Positions 33,415 through 41,586 of a DNA stretch of 64,000 nucleotides are shown here, piece after piece. The translations under genes and the position numbers were made by a program. The stretch is taken from positions 144,536-208,535 of the forward strand of contig NZ_VSEY01000024.1 of the NCBI RefSeq assembly GCF_008086045.1. Reading direction: 5' to 3'. Under the pieces are notes generated by a model. That model was not told where the DNA came from and searched no databases. It saw only the letters and a program-made list of their open reading frames with translations. Source of the stretch: Nonomuraea sp. PA05 (lineage in GTDB: Bacteria; Actinomycetota; Actinomycetes; Streptosporangiales; Streptosporangiaceae). Numbering within the stretch: position 1 is the stretch's first letter; each line of letters starts with the position of its first letter.

Positions 33415-33482
33415 GCCGCTTCCCTGGAGCGGCACGCTTCCCTCCCCCGCTGACGATCTTCGCCGCGCCTAGACTCTCGGGC

Positions 33483-34382
33483 GTGGAGACCAGTGTGCGG
33501 GCCGCGGAGCCGGACGACCTGCCGGCCGTGCGAGCGGTGGCCCGGCGGTTCGGCCTGCTGAGCGGATGGCCCACCGGCTCGCCCGACTTCCTCGACGCCG
33601 AGCGTCTCTTCGGCACGCTGCTGATCGCCCCGGCCCAGGCCCGCGACGGCGGAGGCGAACCGGGCGGCGGTGGCGAACCGGGCGGCGGTGGCGACAACGG
33701 CGGTGGTGGCGGCGGCGGCGGTGGCGGCGGGGTCGCGTGGGGTTTCGGCGGGACGATGCGCAGAGGCGACCTCACCCACCTCGGCGACCTCTTCGTCCTG
33801 CCCGCCCACCAGTCATCGGGCCTCGGCCGCACCATGCTGACCCAACTCCTGTCCGGGGACGGCCCCAAGGTCACCTTCGCCTCGTCCGACCACCGCGCCA
33901 TGGCCTTGTACGTCCGCCACGGCCTGCGCCCCTGGTGCCCGCTGCTCTACCTGTCCGGCCCGGCGACAGGCCTGCCCGCCCCGCCACCCACCCGCGTGAC
34001 CTCCCCTGACGGCGTCGCCTCCCTGGACGCCCAGGTGTCGGGCGGCGCCCGTCACCGGACCCTCTCCTGGTACGCCGCCCAGCCCGGCGTCACCACGTAC
34101 ACGACCGGGGCGGGCTACGCGCTCACCCGCACCACCGCGAGCGGGACACTGATCGGCCCGGCGGGCGGCGCCGAACCGCAGGACTGCGCGCACGCCGTCC
34201 TCGGCGCCCTGGCCACCGCACAGGGCACGGCGAAGCTGGCCCTGCCCGGCACGCACCCTCTCCTGCCGTCGCTGCTCGTGGCCGGCTGGCGCATCCACGA
34301 CATGGACACCCTCATGGCCGACGACGCAGCACTCGCCCTGATCCGCCCCGACCGCTACGTGCCCCACCCTGACCTGGGATGA
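33483..34382 (+). CDS. GNAT-family N-acetyltransferase with glycine-rich insertion
   Basis: A 299-residue protein from GTG 33483. The N-terminal GNAT half has ETSVRAAEPDDLPAVRAVA, a long Gly/Glu/Pro run (about residues 54-84), LGDLFVLPAHQSSGLGRTML (acetyl-CoA loop) and ALYVRHGLRPW. The C-terminal ~140 residues resemble a second, degenerate GNAT-like domain. The insertion is encoded by a GGCGGTGGC-type microsatellite and lies where a beta hairpin would be, so length probably varies between strains. Confidence 0.8.
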   Translation: METSVRAAEPDDLPAVRAVARRFGLLSGWPTGSPDFLDAERLFGTLLIAPAQARDGGGEPGGGGEPGGGGDNGGGGGGGGGGGVAWGFGGTMRRGDLTHLGDLFVLPAHQSSGLGRTMLTQLLSGDGPKVTFASSDHRAMALYVRHGLRPWCPLLYLSGPATGLPAPPPTRVTSPDGVASLDAQVSGGARHRTLSWYAAQPGVTTYTTGAGYALTRTTASGTLIGPAGGAEPQDCAHAVLGALATAQGTAKLALPGTHPLLPSLLVAGWRIHDMDTLMADDAALALIRPDRYVPHPDLG

Positions 34383-34399
34383 CCTGGGCGGGTGAGCGG

Positions 34400-34978
34400 T
34401 CAGCCGTCCTCGGCCAGGAGCCGCAGGCCTTCGCGGGCCCAGTCCGCGCGAGCCTGCGCGACGGCCATCTGGCCCTTGAAGACGTGCGCCTTCAACCTGG
34501 CGATGCGTTCGTGCTCGACCGGCGGCCGGTTCTTCAGCCGCTCCTTGATCAGATCGGTCTCCTTGGCCAGCAGCGCCTCGCTGTGCGCCCGCCACTCCGC
34601 GATCAGCTTCTCCTGCTGGGCGACGTAGGTCTCCAGCACGGACGCGGCCCGCTCCGGCTCGACCATGTCGAAGAAGAGCGCCTGTAGGAAGAACGCGTCC
34701 CGTACCGGCGGCGCGGCGTGCTCGGTGCCCACCCAGGCGCGCAGTTCCGCCAGCCCGCGCTCGGTGATCGAGTAGACCCTCCGCCTCAGCTTCGTGCCGC
34801 GGATCTCCTGCTGGCCCTCGATCAGGCCGGCCTGCTCCATCTGCCGCAGCGCCGGATAGATCTGGCTGTGCGGGGCGGACCACACCCAGCGCGGGGCGGC
34901 CTCGAAGAAGCGGGTCAGCTCGTACCCGTTCATCGGACGCGCCTCCAGGACGCCGAGCAGCGCGTGCTGAAGCGACAT
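34400..34978 (-). CDS. PadR-family transcriptional regulator
   Basis: A 192-residue PadR regulator; ATG 34978 (MSLQHALLGVLEARPMNGYE). The winged helix includes SAPHSQIYPALRQMEQAGLI, followed by a C-terminal coiled dimerisation domain of the longer (Vir) subgroup. It is divergent from the aromatic meta-cleavage operon and a 20-bp perfect palindrome lies between them. Confidence 0.92.
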   Translation of the reverse strand: MSLQHALLGVLEARPMNGYELTRFFEAAPRWVWSAPHSQIYPALRQMEQAGLIEGQQEIRGTKLRRRVYSITERGLAELRAWVGTEHAAPPVRDAFFLQALFFDMVEPERAASVLETYVAQQEKLIAEWRAHSEALLAKETDLIKERLKNRPPVEHERIARLKAHVFKGQMAVAQARADWAREGLRLLAEDG

Positions 34979-35003
34979 GCCCCTCAGCATAGGGAGCCTT
35001 GGA

Positions 35004-35023
35004 ACATGTATCGAGATACATGT
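35004..35023. promoter_or_regulatory. PadR operator, 9+2+9 perfect palindrome
   Basis: ACATGTATCGAGATACATGT is perfectly symmetric and contains the ATGT/ACAT half sites typical of PadR operators. It lies 25 bp before the regulator start and 33 bp before the operon start, so it can control both directions. Confidence 0.8.
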
Positions 35024-35055
35024 ATGGTCCTGCCTGATCACCAAGGAGGCCCATC

Positions 35056-35742
35056 ATGAGCACAGAGCCGGCGGATGCCGGACAAGCGCTGGCGGACGTG
35101 CGGCGGGAGCTGGCGGCGGCCGGAAAGGCGCTGGCGGCGGCCGGGCTGGTCACCGCGTTCGGCCACGTGTCGGCCCGGCTGCCCGGCGACCGCCTGCTCA
35201 TGACCCCGCCCGCCCCCCTGGGCACCCTCACCCCCGCCGCCCGCTACGCGGAGGTCCCCCTGGACGGCGCCGCCCTCCCCGAGGGCACCCCCCGCGAGGC
35301 GTGGATCCACGTCGAGATCGCCCGCGCACGGCCGGGCATCGGCGCGATCTGCCGCGCGCAGCCGCCCACCGCCACCGCGCTGGCCTCGGCCGGCGTGCCG
35401 ATCCTGCCGCTGCACGGCCAGGGCGCGTTCCTCGGCCCCGAGGTGCCCGTCCTGGACGACGCCGTCCTGGTCCGCGACCGCGCCAGGGGCAGGGCGCTGG
35501 CCGAACGCCTGGCCGCGGCCCCCGCCCTGGTGATGCGCGGCAACGGCGCCGTCACCGTCGGCGCGAGCGTCGGCGAGGCCGTCGCCCTGATGTGGGTGCT
35601 GGAGGCCAGTGCCCGCATGAACGCCACCGCCGCCGCGGCAGGCACCCCCGTCCCCATCACGCCCGCCGAGCAGGAAGCGTGGCGGGCCGTGCGATCCGAA
35701 CTGTCCGACCGCATCTGGTCCCATCTCCGGGAGTCGTCATGA
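35056..35742 (+). CDS. Class II aldolase/adducin-family protein lacking metal ligands
   Basis: A 228-residue protein with the class II aldolase fold (GLVTAFGHVSARLPGDRLLM, EAWIHVEIARARPG, AVTVGASVGEAVALMWVLEA). Relatives in aromatic pathways (CmtD, 3,4-dihydroxyphthalate decarboxylase) are ring or ring-product decarboxylases. The usual zinc site HTHP reads RAQP here and the third His of RGHG is Asn (RGNG), so all three His ligands are lost. It starts the operon and overlaps the dioxygenase by ATGA, implying a tight functional link. Metal-free decarboxylase, altered metal site or structural partner are possible. Confidence 0.78.
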   Translation: MSTEPADAGQALADVRRELAAAGKALAAAGLVTAFGHVSARLPGDRLLMTPPAPLGTLTPAARYAEVPLDGAALPEGTPREAWIHVEIARARPGIGAICRAQPPTATALASAGVPILPLHGQGAFLGPEVPVLDDAVLVRDRARGRALAERLAAAPALVMRGNGAVTVGASVGEAVALMWVLEASARMNATAAAAGTPVPITPAEQEAWRAVRSELSDRIWSHLRESS

Positions 35743-36629
35743 TCGAGTTAACCGACATCGCCTACGTCCGCTCCGGCGCCGCCGACCTGGACAACGCCGT
35801 GCGCTTCGCCGTGGACATCGTCGGCATGGAGCTGACCGCCCAGGAGGACGGCGTGGCCTACCTGCGCGCCGACCAGCGCCACCACTGCCTGGCCCTGGTC
35901 GAGGGCGAGTCGGGGGTGATCAGCTCCGGCTTCCTCGTCCGGGACGAGGACGCGCTGGCCGCCGCCGAGACCGAGCTGGAGAAGGCGGGCGTCAGCGTCG
36001 CCCGCGGCGGCGCGGAGGCCGCCCGCTCCCGCCGGGTCCGCGACCACATCGCCTTCGACGACCCCTTCGGCAACCGCATCGACCTGGCCATCGACCAGGT
36101 CACGCTGACCGCGCCCGTGCACGGCGGGCGCGCGGCCGGCATCACCGAGTTCGGCCACCTGTGCCTGGACGCCCCGGACGTGCGCGAGGCGTACCGCTTC
36201 TGGAACGGCCACTTCAACGCCCGCGTCTCCGACTGGATCGGCGACTGGGCGTGCCTCATGCGCATCGACCCCGTCCACCACAAGCTGGCCGTCTTCCAGG
36301 GCAGCCAGCCGGGCCTGTGCCACATCAACTTCCAGGTCGACTCGCTGGACGACGTCATGCGCAACTGGCACTTCCTGGAGGCCAACGGCGTCGAGATCGA
36401 GATGGGCCCCGGCCGCCACCCGCAGTCCACGGCCGTCTTCGTCTACTTCAAGGGCCCTGAGGGCATCACGTACGAGTACTCCTGGGGCGTGCGGCTCATC
36501 ACCGACGAGGACGCGTGGCGTCCCCGCTACTTCGACCCCGCCGAGGTCGGCTCCATCGACATGTGGCAGGGCCCGACCCGCCGCGTGCACACCCAGCCCC
36601 AGATCCGCCGCCCACTCGAACAGAGCTGA
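35739..36629 (+). CDS. Extradiol (meta-cleavage) catechol dioxygenase, VOC superfamily
   Basis: A 296-residue type I extradiol dioxygenase with two VOC modules. The Fe(II) triad is visible as H140 (FGHLCLDAP), H195 (LCHINFQV) and E246 (ITYEYSWG). The style is near 2,3-dihydroxy-p-cumate and 2,3-dihydroxybenzoate dioxygenases (CmtC-like). It would open a carboxylated or substituted catechol to a hydroxymuconic semialdehyde. It is coupled to the gene before it and lies 2 bp before the decarboxylase gene. Confidence 0.9.
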   Translation: MIELTDIAYVRSGAADLDNAVRFAVDIVGMELTAQEDGVAYLRADQRHHCLALVEGESGVISSGFLVRDEDALAAAETELEKAGVSVARGGAEAARSRRVRDHIAFDDPFGNRIDLAIDQVTLTAPVHGGRAAGITEFGHLCLDAPDVREAYRFWNGHFNARVSDWIGDWACLMRIDPVHHKLAVFQGSQPGLCHINFQVDSLDDVMRNWHFLEANGVEIEMGPGRHPQSTAVFVYFKGPEGITYEYSWGVRLITDEDAWRPRYFDPAEVGSIDMWQGPTRRVHTQPQIRRPLEQS

Positions 36630-36631
36630 CC

Positions 36632-37414
36632 ATGACCGACTGGACCATCGAACGCACCGCCGACGTGCTGCTGGAGGCGGAGCGGAACCGCGCCGACCGC
36701 GGCCCCATCACCGCCGAGTGGCCGGGCCTGGACCTGGCCACCGCCTACCGCGCGCAGGACGTGCTGCTGGAGCGCAGGAAGGCCGCCGGTGAGACGGTCA
36801 TCGGCGTGAAGCTGGGCCTCACCTCGCGGGCCAAGCAGCTCCGGATGGGCATCGACGCGCCGCTGACGGCGTGGCTGACCGACGCCATGGTGCTGCCCGC
36901 AGGGGAGAACGTGCGGGTGGACGAGCTGATCCATCCCCGCGTCGAGCCCGAGATCGTGTTCGTGCTCAAGGACCGGCTGGCCGGTCCCGGCGTCACGGCC
37001 GCCTCGGCGATGGCGGCGGTGGGCGCGGTGCACGGCGGGTTCGAGGTGATCGACTCCCGCTACCGCGACTTCAAGTTCACGCTGCCGGACGTGGTCGCCG
37101 ACAACGCCTCCTCCGCCCGGTTCGGCGTCGGCCCGATCGGGCGGGCGCCGGACGGGCTGGACCTGTCCCTGCTGGGCTGCGTCCTGGAGGTGGACGGCCA
37201 GGTCGTGGACACCGCCACCGGCGCCGCCGTCCAGGGCCATCCCGGCGAGGCCCTGGCCCTGGCCGCCAACTCCCTCGCCGCGCGCGGCCTGGCCCTGGAG
37301 GCCGGGTGGATCGTGCTGACGGGCGGGATGACGGACGCGGTGCCGCTGCGGCGCGGCTCGTCGGTGACCGTACGCTTCGCCGGGCTCGGCGGGCTCACCG
37401 TGGCGGGGGTGTGA
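36632..37414 (+). CDS. 4-oxalocrotonate decarboxylase/2-keto-4-pentenoate hydratase family protein
   Basis: A 260-residue FAH-like MhpD/XylI family member: VIGVKLGLTSRAKQLRMGID (KxGxTSKAKQ-type, decarboxylase form), HPRVEPEIVFVL with metal Glu, and HGGFEVIDSRYRDFKF. The TSRAKQ sequence favours the decarboxylase over the hydratase. It would turn 2-oxo-3-hexenedioate into 2-oxopent-4-enoate. No separate hydratase or aldolase gene follows in this operon. Confidence 0.85.
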   Translation: MTDWTIERTADVLLEAERNRADRGPITAEWPGLDLATAYRAQDVLLERRKAAGETVIGVKLGLTSRAKQLRMGIDAPLTAWLTDAMVLPAGENVRVDELIHPRVEPEIVFVLKDRLAGPGVTAASAMAAVGAVHGGFEVIDSRYRDFKFTLPDVVADNASSARFGVGPIGRAPDGLDLSLLGCVLEVDGQVVDTATGAAVQGHPGEALALAANSLAARGLALEAGWIVLTGGMTDAVPLRRGSSVTVRFAGLGGLTVAGV

Positions 37415-37415
37415 C

Positions 37416-37616
37416 ATGCCGCTGGTCGAGGTGACGCTGTCGGAGGGGCGCGAGCCGGCCGCCATCCGGGCGCTCATCCACGAGGTGCACGCCGCCGTCG
37501 AGCGCTCGCTGGGCGCCCCGGCGCAGAGCATCCGGGTGATCGTACGCGAGGTGCCGCGCACCCACTGGGCGGCCGGCGACGAGACGCTCGCCGAACGAGA
37601 CTCCCGAGGAGGCTGA
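37416..37616 (+). CDS. 4-oxalocrotonate tautomerase
   Basis: A 66-residue tautomerase. Pro follows the initiator Met (MPLVEVTLSEGR), giving the N-terminal catalytic proline after processing; the active-site Arg region (IRVIVREVPRTHW) is conserved. It isomerises the enol and keto forms of oxalocrotonate between dehydrogenase and decarboxylase. Gene spacing on both sides is 1 bp. Confidence 0.9.
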   Translation: MPLVEVTLSEGREPAAIRALIHEVHAAVERSLGAPAQSIRVIVREVPRTHWAAGDETLAERDSRGG

Positions 37617-37617
37617 C

Positions 37618-39048
37618 ATGGAATTCTTCGGACATGTGATCGACGGCGCGGAGGTGAAGTCCGCGAGCGGCGAGACGTTCGCCAGCGTCGATCCGTACAC
37701 GCGGGAGCCGTGGGCGGAGGCCGCGCTCGGCGGCGCCGCCGAGGTGGACCGGGCGGTCACGGCGGCCCGCCGGGCCTTCGACGAGGGGCCCTGGCCGCGC
37801 ATGAGCCGCGCCGAACGCGGCCGGCTGCTGCACCGCCTGGCCGACCTCGTCCTCGCCAACCTGGACGAGCTCGCCCTGGCCGACACCCGTGACATGGGCA
37901 AGCCGATCGCCCAGAGCCGCGGCAAGGACGTGCCGCGCGCCGCCGACAACTTCCGTTTCTTCGCCGACCACGCCCGCCTGACGCCGGCCGAGTCGCTGCC
38001 CATGGACTCCGGCCACCACGCCTACACCCGCTACGACCCCGTGGGCGTGGCCGCCGCCATCGCACCGTGGAACTTCCCGCTCATGCTGGAGTCCTGGAAG
38101 ATCGCGCCCGCGCTGGCCTGGGGCAACACCGTCGTCCTCAAGCCCGCCGAGGACACCCCGGCCTCCGCCACCATCCTGGCCAGGCTCGCGCTGGAGGCGG
38201 GCCTGCCGCCAGGCGTGCTGAACGTCGTGCACGGCCTCGGCCCGGACTCCGCCGGCCAGGCGCTCACCGAGCACCAGGGCATCGACCGCATCACCTTCAC
38301 CGGCGAGTCCGCGACCGGCCGCGCCATCTCGGCCGCCGCCGCCCGCCACCTGGTGCCGGTCAGCCTGGAGCTCGGCGGCAAGGGCGCCAACGCCGTCTTC
38401 GCCGACGCCGACCTGGACAAGGCCGTGGACTGGTCGCTCAAGGCCATCTTCACCAACGCCGGCCAGGTCTGCCTGGCGGGCTCCCGCCTGTACGTGCAGC
38501 GGCCGGTCTTCGAGGAGTTCCTGGCCCGCTTCACGGCCGCCGCCGAGGCCATGCGCCTGGGCGACCCCAAGCAGGAGAGCACCGAGATCGGCCCGCTGGC
38601 CTCGCAGACCCACTACCGCAAGGTCCGCGGCTACGTCGAGTCGGTCGCGGACGAGGGCGGCACCGTGCACTCGGGCGGCCTCGGCGACGGCTGGTTCGTC
38701 CGCCCCACGATCGTGACCGGCATGCCCGCCACCGGCCGCCACCAGCGCGAGGAGATCTTCGGCCCGGTCGTCACGGTCACCCCGTTCGACACCGAGGACG
38801 AGGTCGTGGCGCTCATGAACGGCACCCGCTACGGCCTCAACGCCATGCTGTTCACCGAGAACCTGTCGCGCGCCCACCGCGTCTCCGCCCTCCTGCGCGC
38901 CGGGACGGTCTGGGTGAACTGCTTCTTCATCCGCGACCTGCGCGCCCCGTTCGGCGGGGTGGGCGACTCGGGTGTCGGCAGGGAGGGCGGCACCTTCAGC
39001 CGCGAGTTCTTCACCGAGCCGAAGGCCGTCGTCATGCAGATCGACTGA
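37618..39048 (+). CDS. 2-hydroxymuconic semialdehyde dehydrogenase-like aldehyde dehydrogenase
   Basis: A 476-residue NAD-dependent ALDH. Landmarks: APWNFPLMLESWKIAPALA, FTGESATGRAI, catalytic Glu in LELGGKGANAVF, catalytic Cys in NAGQVCLAGSRLYVQ, and EEIFGPVVTV. ALDHs linked to tautomerase and 4-oxalocrotonate decarboxylase oxidise the ring-cleavage semialdehyde. It ends the operon and a strong hairpin follows. Confidence 0.9.
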   Translation: MEFFGHVIDGAEVKSASGETFASVDPYTREPWAEAALGGAAEVDRAVTAARRAFDEGPWPRMSRAERGRLLHRLADLVLANLDELALADTRDMGKPIAQSRGKDVPRAADNFRFFADHARLTPAESLPMDSGHHAYTRYDPVGVAAAIAPWNFPLMLESWKIAPALAWGNTVVLKPAEDTPASATILARLALEAGLPPGVLNVVHGLGPDSAGQALTEHQGIDRITFTGESATGRAISAAAARHLVPVSLELGGKGANAVFADADLDKAVDWSLKAIFTNAGQVCLAGSRLYVQRPVFEEFLARFTAAAEAMRLGDPKQESTEIGPLASQTHYRKVRGYVESVADEGGTVHSGGLGDGWFVRPTIVTGMPATGRHQREEIFGPVVTVTPFDTEDEVVALMNGTRYGLNAMLFTENLSRAHRVSALLRAGTVWVNCFFIRDLRAPFGGVGDSGVGREGGTFSREFFTEPKAVVMQID

Positions 39049-39067
39049 CCTTCGGTCCCGGGATCAC

Positions 39068-39109
39068 GCGCACCGGCGATCAGCCCGCGAGGCACGATCG
39101 CCGGTGCGC
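39068..39109 (+). terminator. Hairpin terminator after the meta-cleavage operon
   Basis: A 14-bp perfect stem, GCGCACCGGCGATC (39068-39081) with its complement at 39096-39109, and a 14-nt loop. No T tract follows, as is common in high-GC actinomycetes. Confidence 0.7.
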
Positions 39110-39291
39110 CTCCGGCCGGGTCCTGGACTCAAGCGGCGGCGGGCCTGGCCAGGATGGAGGTGGCTCACCTTCGACACTCCGCTCGCCACAGGCAGCGCAG
39201 ACGACGTCGATCTCCAGGGCCCGGGCGCGCTGGACCGTATCGGCCGCAGGCCTTGCCGTGACAGCCCACGACCGGCCGCCTGATGTGCGAA

Positions 39292-39319
39292 AGGGTGTCA
39301 CCCTGATGAGTGACACCCT
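39292..39319 (-). terminator. Terminator of the tRNA-Pro gene
   Basis: AGGGTGTCA (39292-39300) pairs with TGACACCCT (39311-39319) around a 10-nt loop; read on the minus strand the stem is followed by TTTCGC. It lies about 20 bp beyond the tRNA 3' end. Confidence 0.6.
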
Positions 39320-39337
39320 GATCGACCAGAGAACTTC

Positions 39338-39414
<77 letters not shown>

Positions 39415-39513
39415 GCTGTGCTGTGTCGGCCGCCCTTACGGGGCGAGACGTCATAACCTTAGCGCACATCGGACGTGCACGCGTACACGGAAAGCGGGAG
39501 CGGAGGCGGCCAG

Positions 39514-39942
39514 GTGGGGCGGAAGCCGACCATTGATCGCGAGGAGCTGGCGCGGCGGGTGGCGGAGGGGATGAGCGTTCAGGAGCTGGCCGCTCACTTC
39601 GGCGTCAGCGAGTCCGGGGTGCTGCAGGCGAAGCGGGCGGCCGGGCTGGCCAAGCCGATGCTGGACCACAGTGCGGCGCTCCCGTGGAAGGTGGCCCGCG
39701 CGCACACCCAGTCCGGCCCGGCCACGAACCTGCGGAACCTGTCGGCGGCGGCGCAGGGCAGGCCGCCGGCGGCGGAGCGGCTGAACACGGCGCTGCGGTG
39801 GGCGCAGCGGCTGGTGGAAGCCGGGCTCGACGTGCGCTACGACGCCGCGGAGGGTTTCACCGAGGTGCCCGCCGCCTCACAGGGCTCACATGTAGCAGAC
39901 ATGCTGGCTGCGGCCAGGAAAGCGCTTGACGCCCGCCGATAA
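39514..39942 (+). CDS. Small helix-turn-helix protein of unknown function
   Basis: A 142-residue protein; GTG 39514 follows GGAGG. The N-terminal part is a homeodomain-like HTH (EELARRVAEGMSVQELAAHF then GVSESGVLQAKRAAGL) resembling Xre/resolvase C-terminal helices. The rest is basic and contains NTALRWAQRLVEAGLDVRYD. A DNA-binding role is likely; no family name is certain. An earlier GTG at 39475 is possible but lacks a ribosome site. Confidence 0.7.
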   Translation: MGRKPTIDREELARRVAEGMSVQELAAHFGVSESGVLQAKRAAGLAKPMLDHSAALPWKVARAHTQSGPATNLRNLSAAAQGRPPAAERLNTALRWAQRLVEAGLDVRYDAAEGFTEVPAASQGSHVADMLAAARKALDARR

Positions 39943-40007
39943 AGGCGTTTCGACCTGCCGTTCGAGGGCAGTCGCTGGTCTCGACACAGAGACCGGAGGC
40001 GAACATC

Positions 40008-40556
40008 ATGACCACCTGGGCATGGGTGGCCGTCGTCGTGGTCGCGGTGGTGGCGCTCGCCGCAGTCGGTTACTTCGTGCTGCAGCAACAGAAGCGCCGC
40101 ACCCACCTCCGCGAACGCTTCGGCCCGGAATATGAACGCATAGTCGCCGAGCACGACAACCGCCGCGAGGCGGAGCAGGAGCTGCTCAGCCGCGAGCAGC
40201 GCCATGCGGAGCTCGACATCCGCCCCCTGACGCAGGAGTCGCGCGACACCTACGCCAACCGGTGGACCGAGGTGCAGGAGCGTTTCGTGGACGCACCGGG
40301 GTTCGCGGTGACGGAGGCGGACCAGCTCGTGACGGCGGTCATGGCGGAGCGCGGCTACCCCACGGAGAACTTCGAGCAGCGGGTGTCCGACCTGTCGGTG
40401 GGTCACGCCGCGACGCTCGACCATTACAGGACGGCTCACGAGATCAGCGGGCGCGCGGCCAGGAAGGAGGCCTCCACCGAGGATCTCCGCCAGGCCATGG
40501 TGCACTACCGCGCGCTGTTCGAGGAGCTGCTGCAAGAGACCACCCGAGGACGGTGA
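40008..40556 (+). CDS. Membrane-anchored protein with a helical domain
   Basis: A 182-residue protein. Residues 5-25 form one transmembrane helix (WVAVVVVAVVALAAVGYFVL) with a short outside N-terminus; the cytoplasmic remainder is helical and charged (RTHLRERFGPEYERIVAEHD, RYANRW-like). The segment TYANRWTEVQERFVDAPGFA to the end resembles the C-terminal domain of the next gene product. ATG 40008 follows GGAGG. Similar proteins occur in stress islands of actinomycetes; no function is assigned. Confidence 0.78.
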   Translation: MTTWAWVAVVVVAVVALAAVGYFVLQQQKRRTHLRERFGPEYERIVAEHDNRREAEQELLSREQRHAELDIRPLTQESRDTYANRWTEVQERFVDAPGFAVTEADQLVTAVMAERGYPTENFEQRVSDLSVGHAATLDHYRTAHEISGRAARKEASTEDLRQAMVHYRALFEELLQETTRGR

Positions 40557-40561
40557 ACGAT

Positions 40562-41320
40562 ATGAGCAGCGACGAGCTGAAGGTTCCGTCGCAGCACCAG
40601 CGCAATGACGTTCATGACCACGACCACGACCGCGAGGACGACAGGGACCGGCTGACGAACGATCCCGTGGACGGCGAGGAGCTCGCCCGCAGCGAGGCCA
40701 GGACCGAGGACCTGTCGCGGTACGAGGACGATGACGAGACCGTCCGGGACCGCCGCGCCGACGACGAGTACGCCTCGGTGCCCGCCGCTCCCGTCACGGG
40801 CGCCCCCGTTCCCGGCGTCGGCGTCACGGGCGCCCCCGTCGCCGCCGGCCCCGACGCTGGACCCGAAGCCGTGGCGGACGACGAGGCCCCCTACCGGGAC
40901 CCGTACGCCAGGACCGACGGCGACATGCTCGCCGAGCCCGACCCGGCGCACGCCGCCCCCGGCTCGCACGCCGCCCCCGACGACATCGTGCTGTTCGACC
41001 AGGACCCCGCCGAGGTGCAGGCCCGCTGGCGCGACCTGCAGTCCTCGTTCGTGGACGACCCCGGCGAGGCGGTGCAGCGGGCCGACGGGCTGGTCAGCGA
41101 GGTGGTGGACTCTCTCACCAGCACCTTGAGCAGCCGGACGAACGCCCTGCGCGACCGCTGGAAGGAGACCGGGAGCAGCGCCGACACCGAGCAGCTCCGG
41201 CTGGCCCTGCGCGACTACCGGACCGTCCTGGAGCGGCTGCTGGCGCTGTCCAGCAAGTCTCCGGCGCAGCCGGCGCAGGCCTCGCAGCCTGATCCGTACC
41301 AGAGTCAGGAAATGAGGTGA
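40562..41320 (+). CDS. Acidic, partly disordered protein paralogous to its neighbour
   Basis: A 252-residue protein (ATG 40562; a GTG at 40553 overlapping the previous stop is an alternative start). Residues 1-70 are very rich in Asp/His/Arg (HDHDHDREDDRDR), 75-140 are Ala/Pro/Val rich, and about 145-240 form a helical domain (VQARWRDLQSSFVDDPGEAV, LRLALRDYRTVLERLL) that aligns with the end of the preceding protein (RWTEVQERFVDAPGFAV, LRQAMVHYRALFEELL). The pair arose by duplication of this domain. Function unknown. Confidence 0.72.
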   Translation: MSSDELKVPSQHQRNDVHDHDHDREDDRDRLTNDPVDGEELARSEARTEDLSRYEDDDETVRDRRADDEYASVPAAPVTGAPVPGVGVTGAPVAAGPDAGPEAVADDEAPYRDPYARTDGDMLAEPDPAHAAPGSHAAPDDIVLFDQDPAEVQARWRDLQSSFVDDPGEAVQRADGLVSEVVDSLTSTLSSRTNALRDRWKETGSSADTEQLRLALRDYRTVLERLLALSSKSPAQPAQASQPDPYQSQEMR

Positions 41321-41326
41321 CATGAC

Positions 41327-41527
41327 ATGCTCGCAGTCGTAGCAGCGATCATCTTCGGGCTGGGCTTCCTGCTCGACCTGGTAGGCGCGTCCATTCCCGG
41401 CGGGATCTCCGGCATGACGTTCGTCCTGCTGGGGCTGACCCTGCTGGCCCTGCACCAGGCAGGCGTCGGCACGGCCAGCATCCGCACGGGTTACAGCAAC
41501 TGGCGCGGCGGCAGAGCCCGCCGTTGA
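41327..41527 (+). CDS. Small two-helix membrane protein
   Basis: A 66-residue protein with two hydrophobic helices (LAVVAAIIFGLGFLLDLVGA and GMTFVLLGLTLLALHQAGVG) and a basic tail (RGGRARR). It lies 6 bp after the acidic protein gene and probably shares its transcript. No family recognised beyond small envelope proteins. Confidence 0.7.
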   Translation: MLAVVAAIIFGLGFLLDLVGASIPGGISGMTFVLLGLTLLALHQAGVGTASIRTGYSNWRGGRARR

Positions 41528-41538
41528 GCGGACACATG

Positions 41539-41573
41539 AGATCGCCGGGTGGCATCGAGCCACCCGGCGATCT
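41539..41573. terminator. Bidirectional hairpin terminator
   Basis: AGATCGCCGGGTGG (41539-41552) pairs perfectly with 41560-41573 around a 7-nt loop, between the convergent small membrane protein and anti-sigma genes. Confidence 0.8.
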
Positions 41574-41586
41574 GCCGTTCGGGACC

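Noticed and set aside
33158..33901. Antisense Pro-rich frame over the GNAT gene
   Set aside because: The proline run is just the complement of the Gly-coding microsatellite.
39943..40007. SigB-type promoter (GTTT-N15-GGGCAG) before the envelope-protein cluster
   Set aside because: The -10 differs from GGGTAT at two positions, so the match is too weak to call without expression data.
40262..40561. N-terminal extension of the acidic protein
   Set aside because: It is out of frame over the preceding gene; the natural start is at 40553 or 40562.
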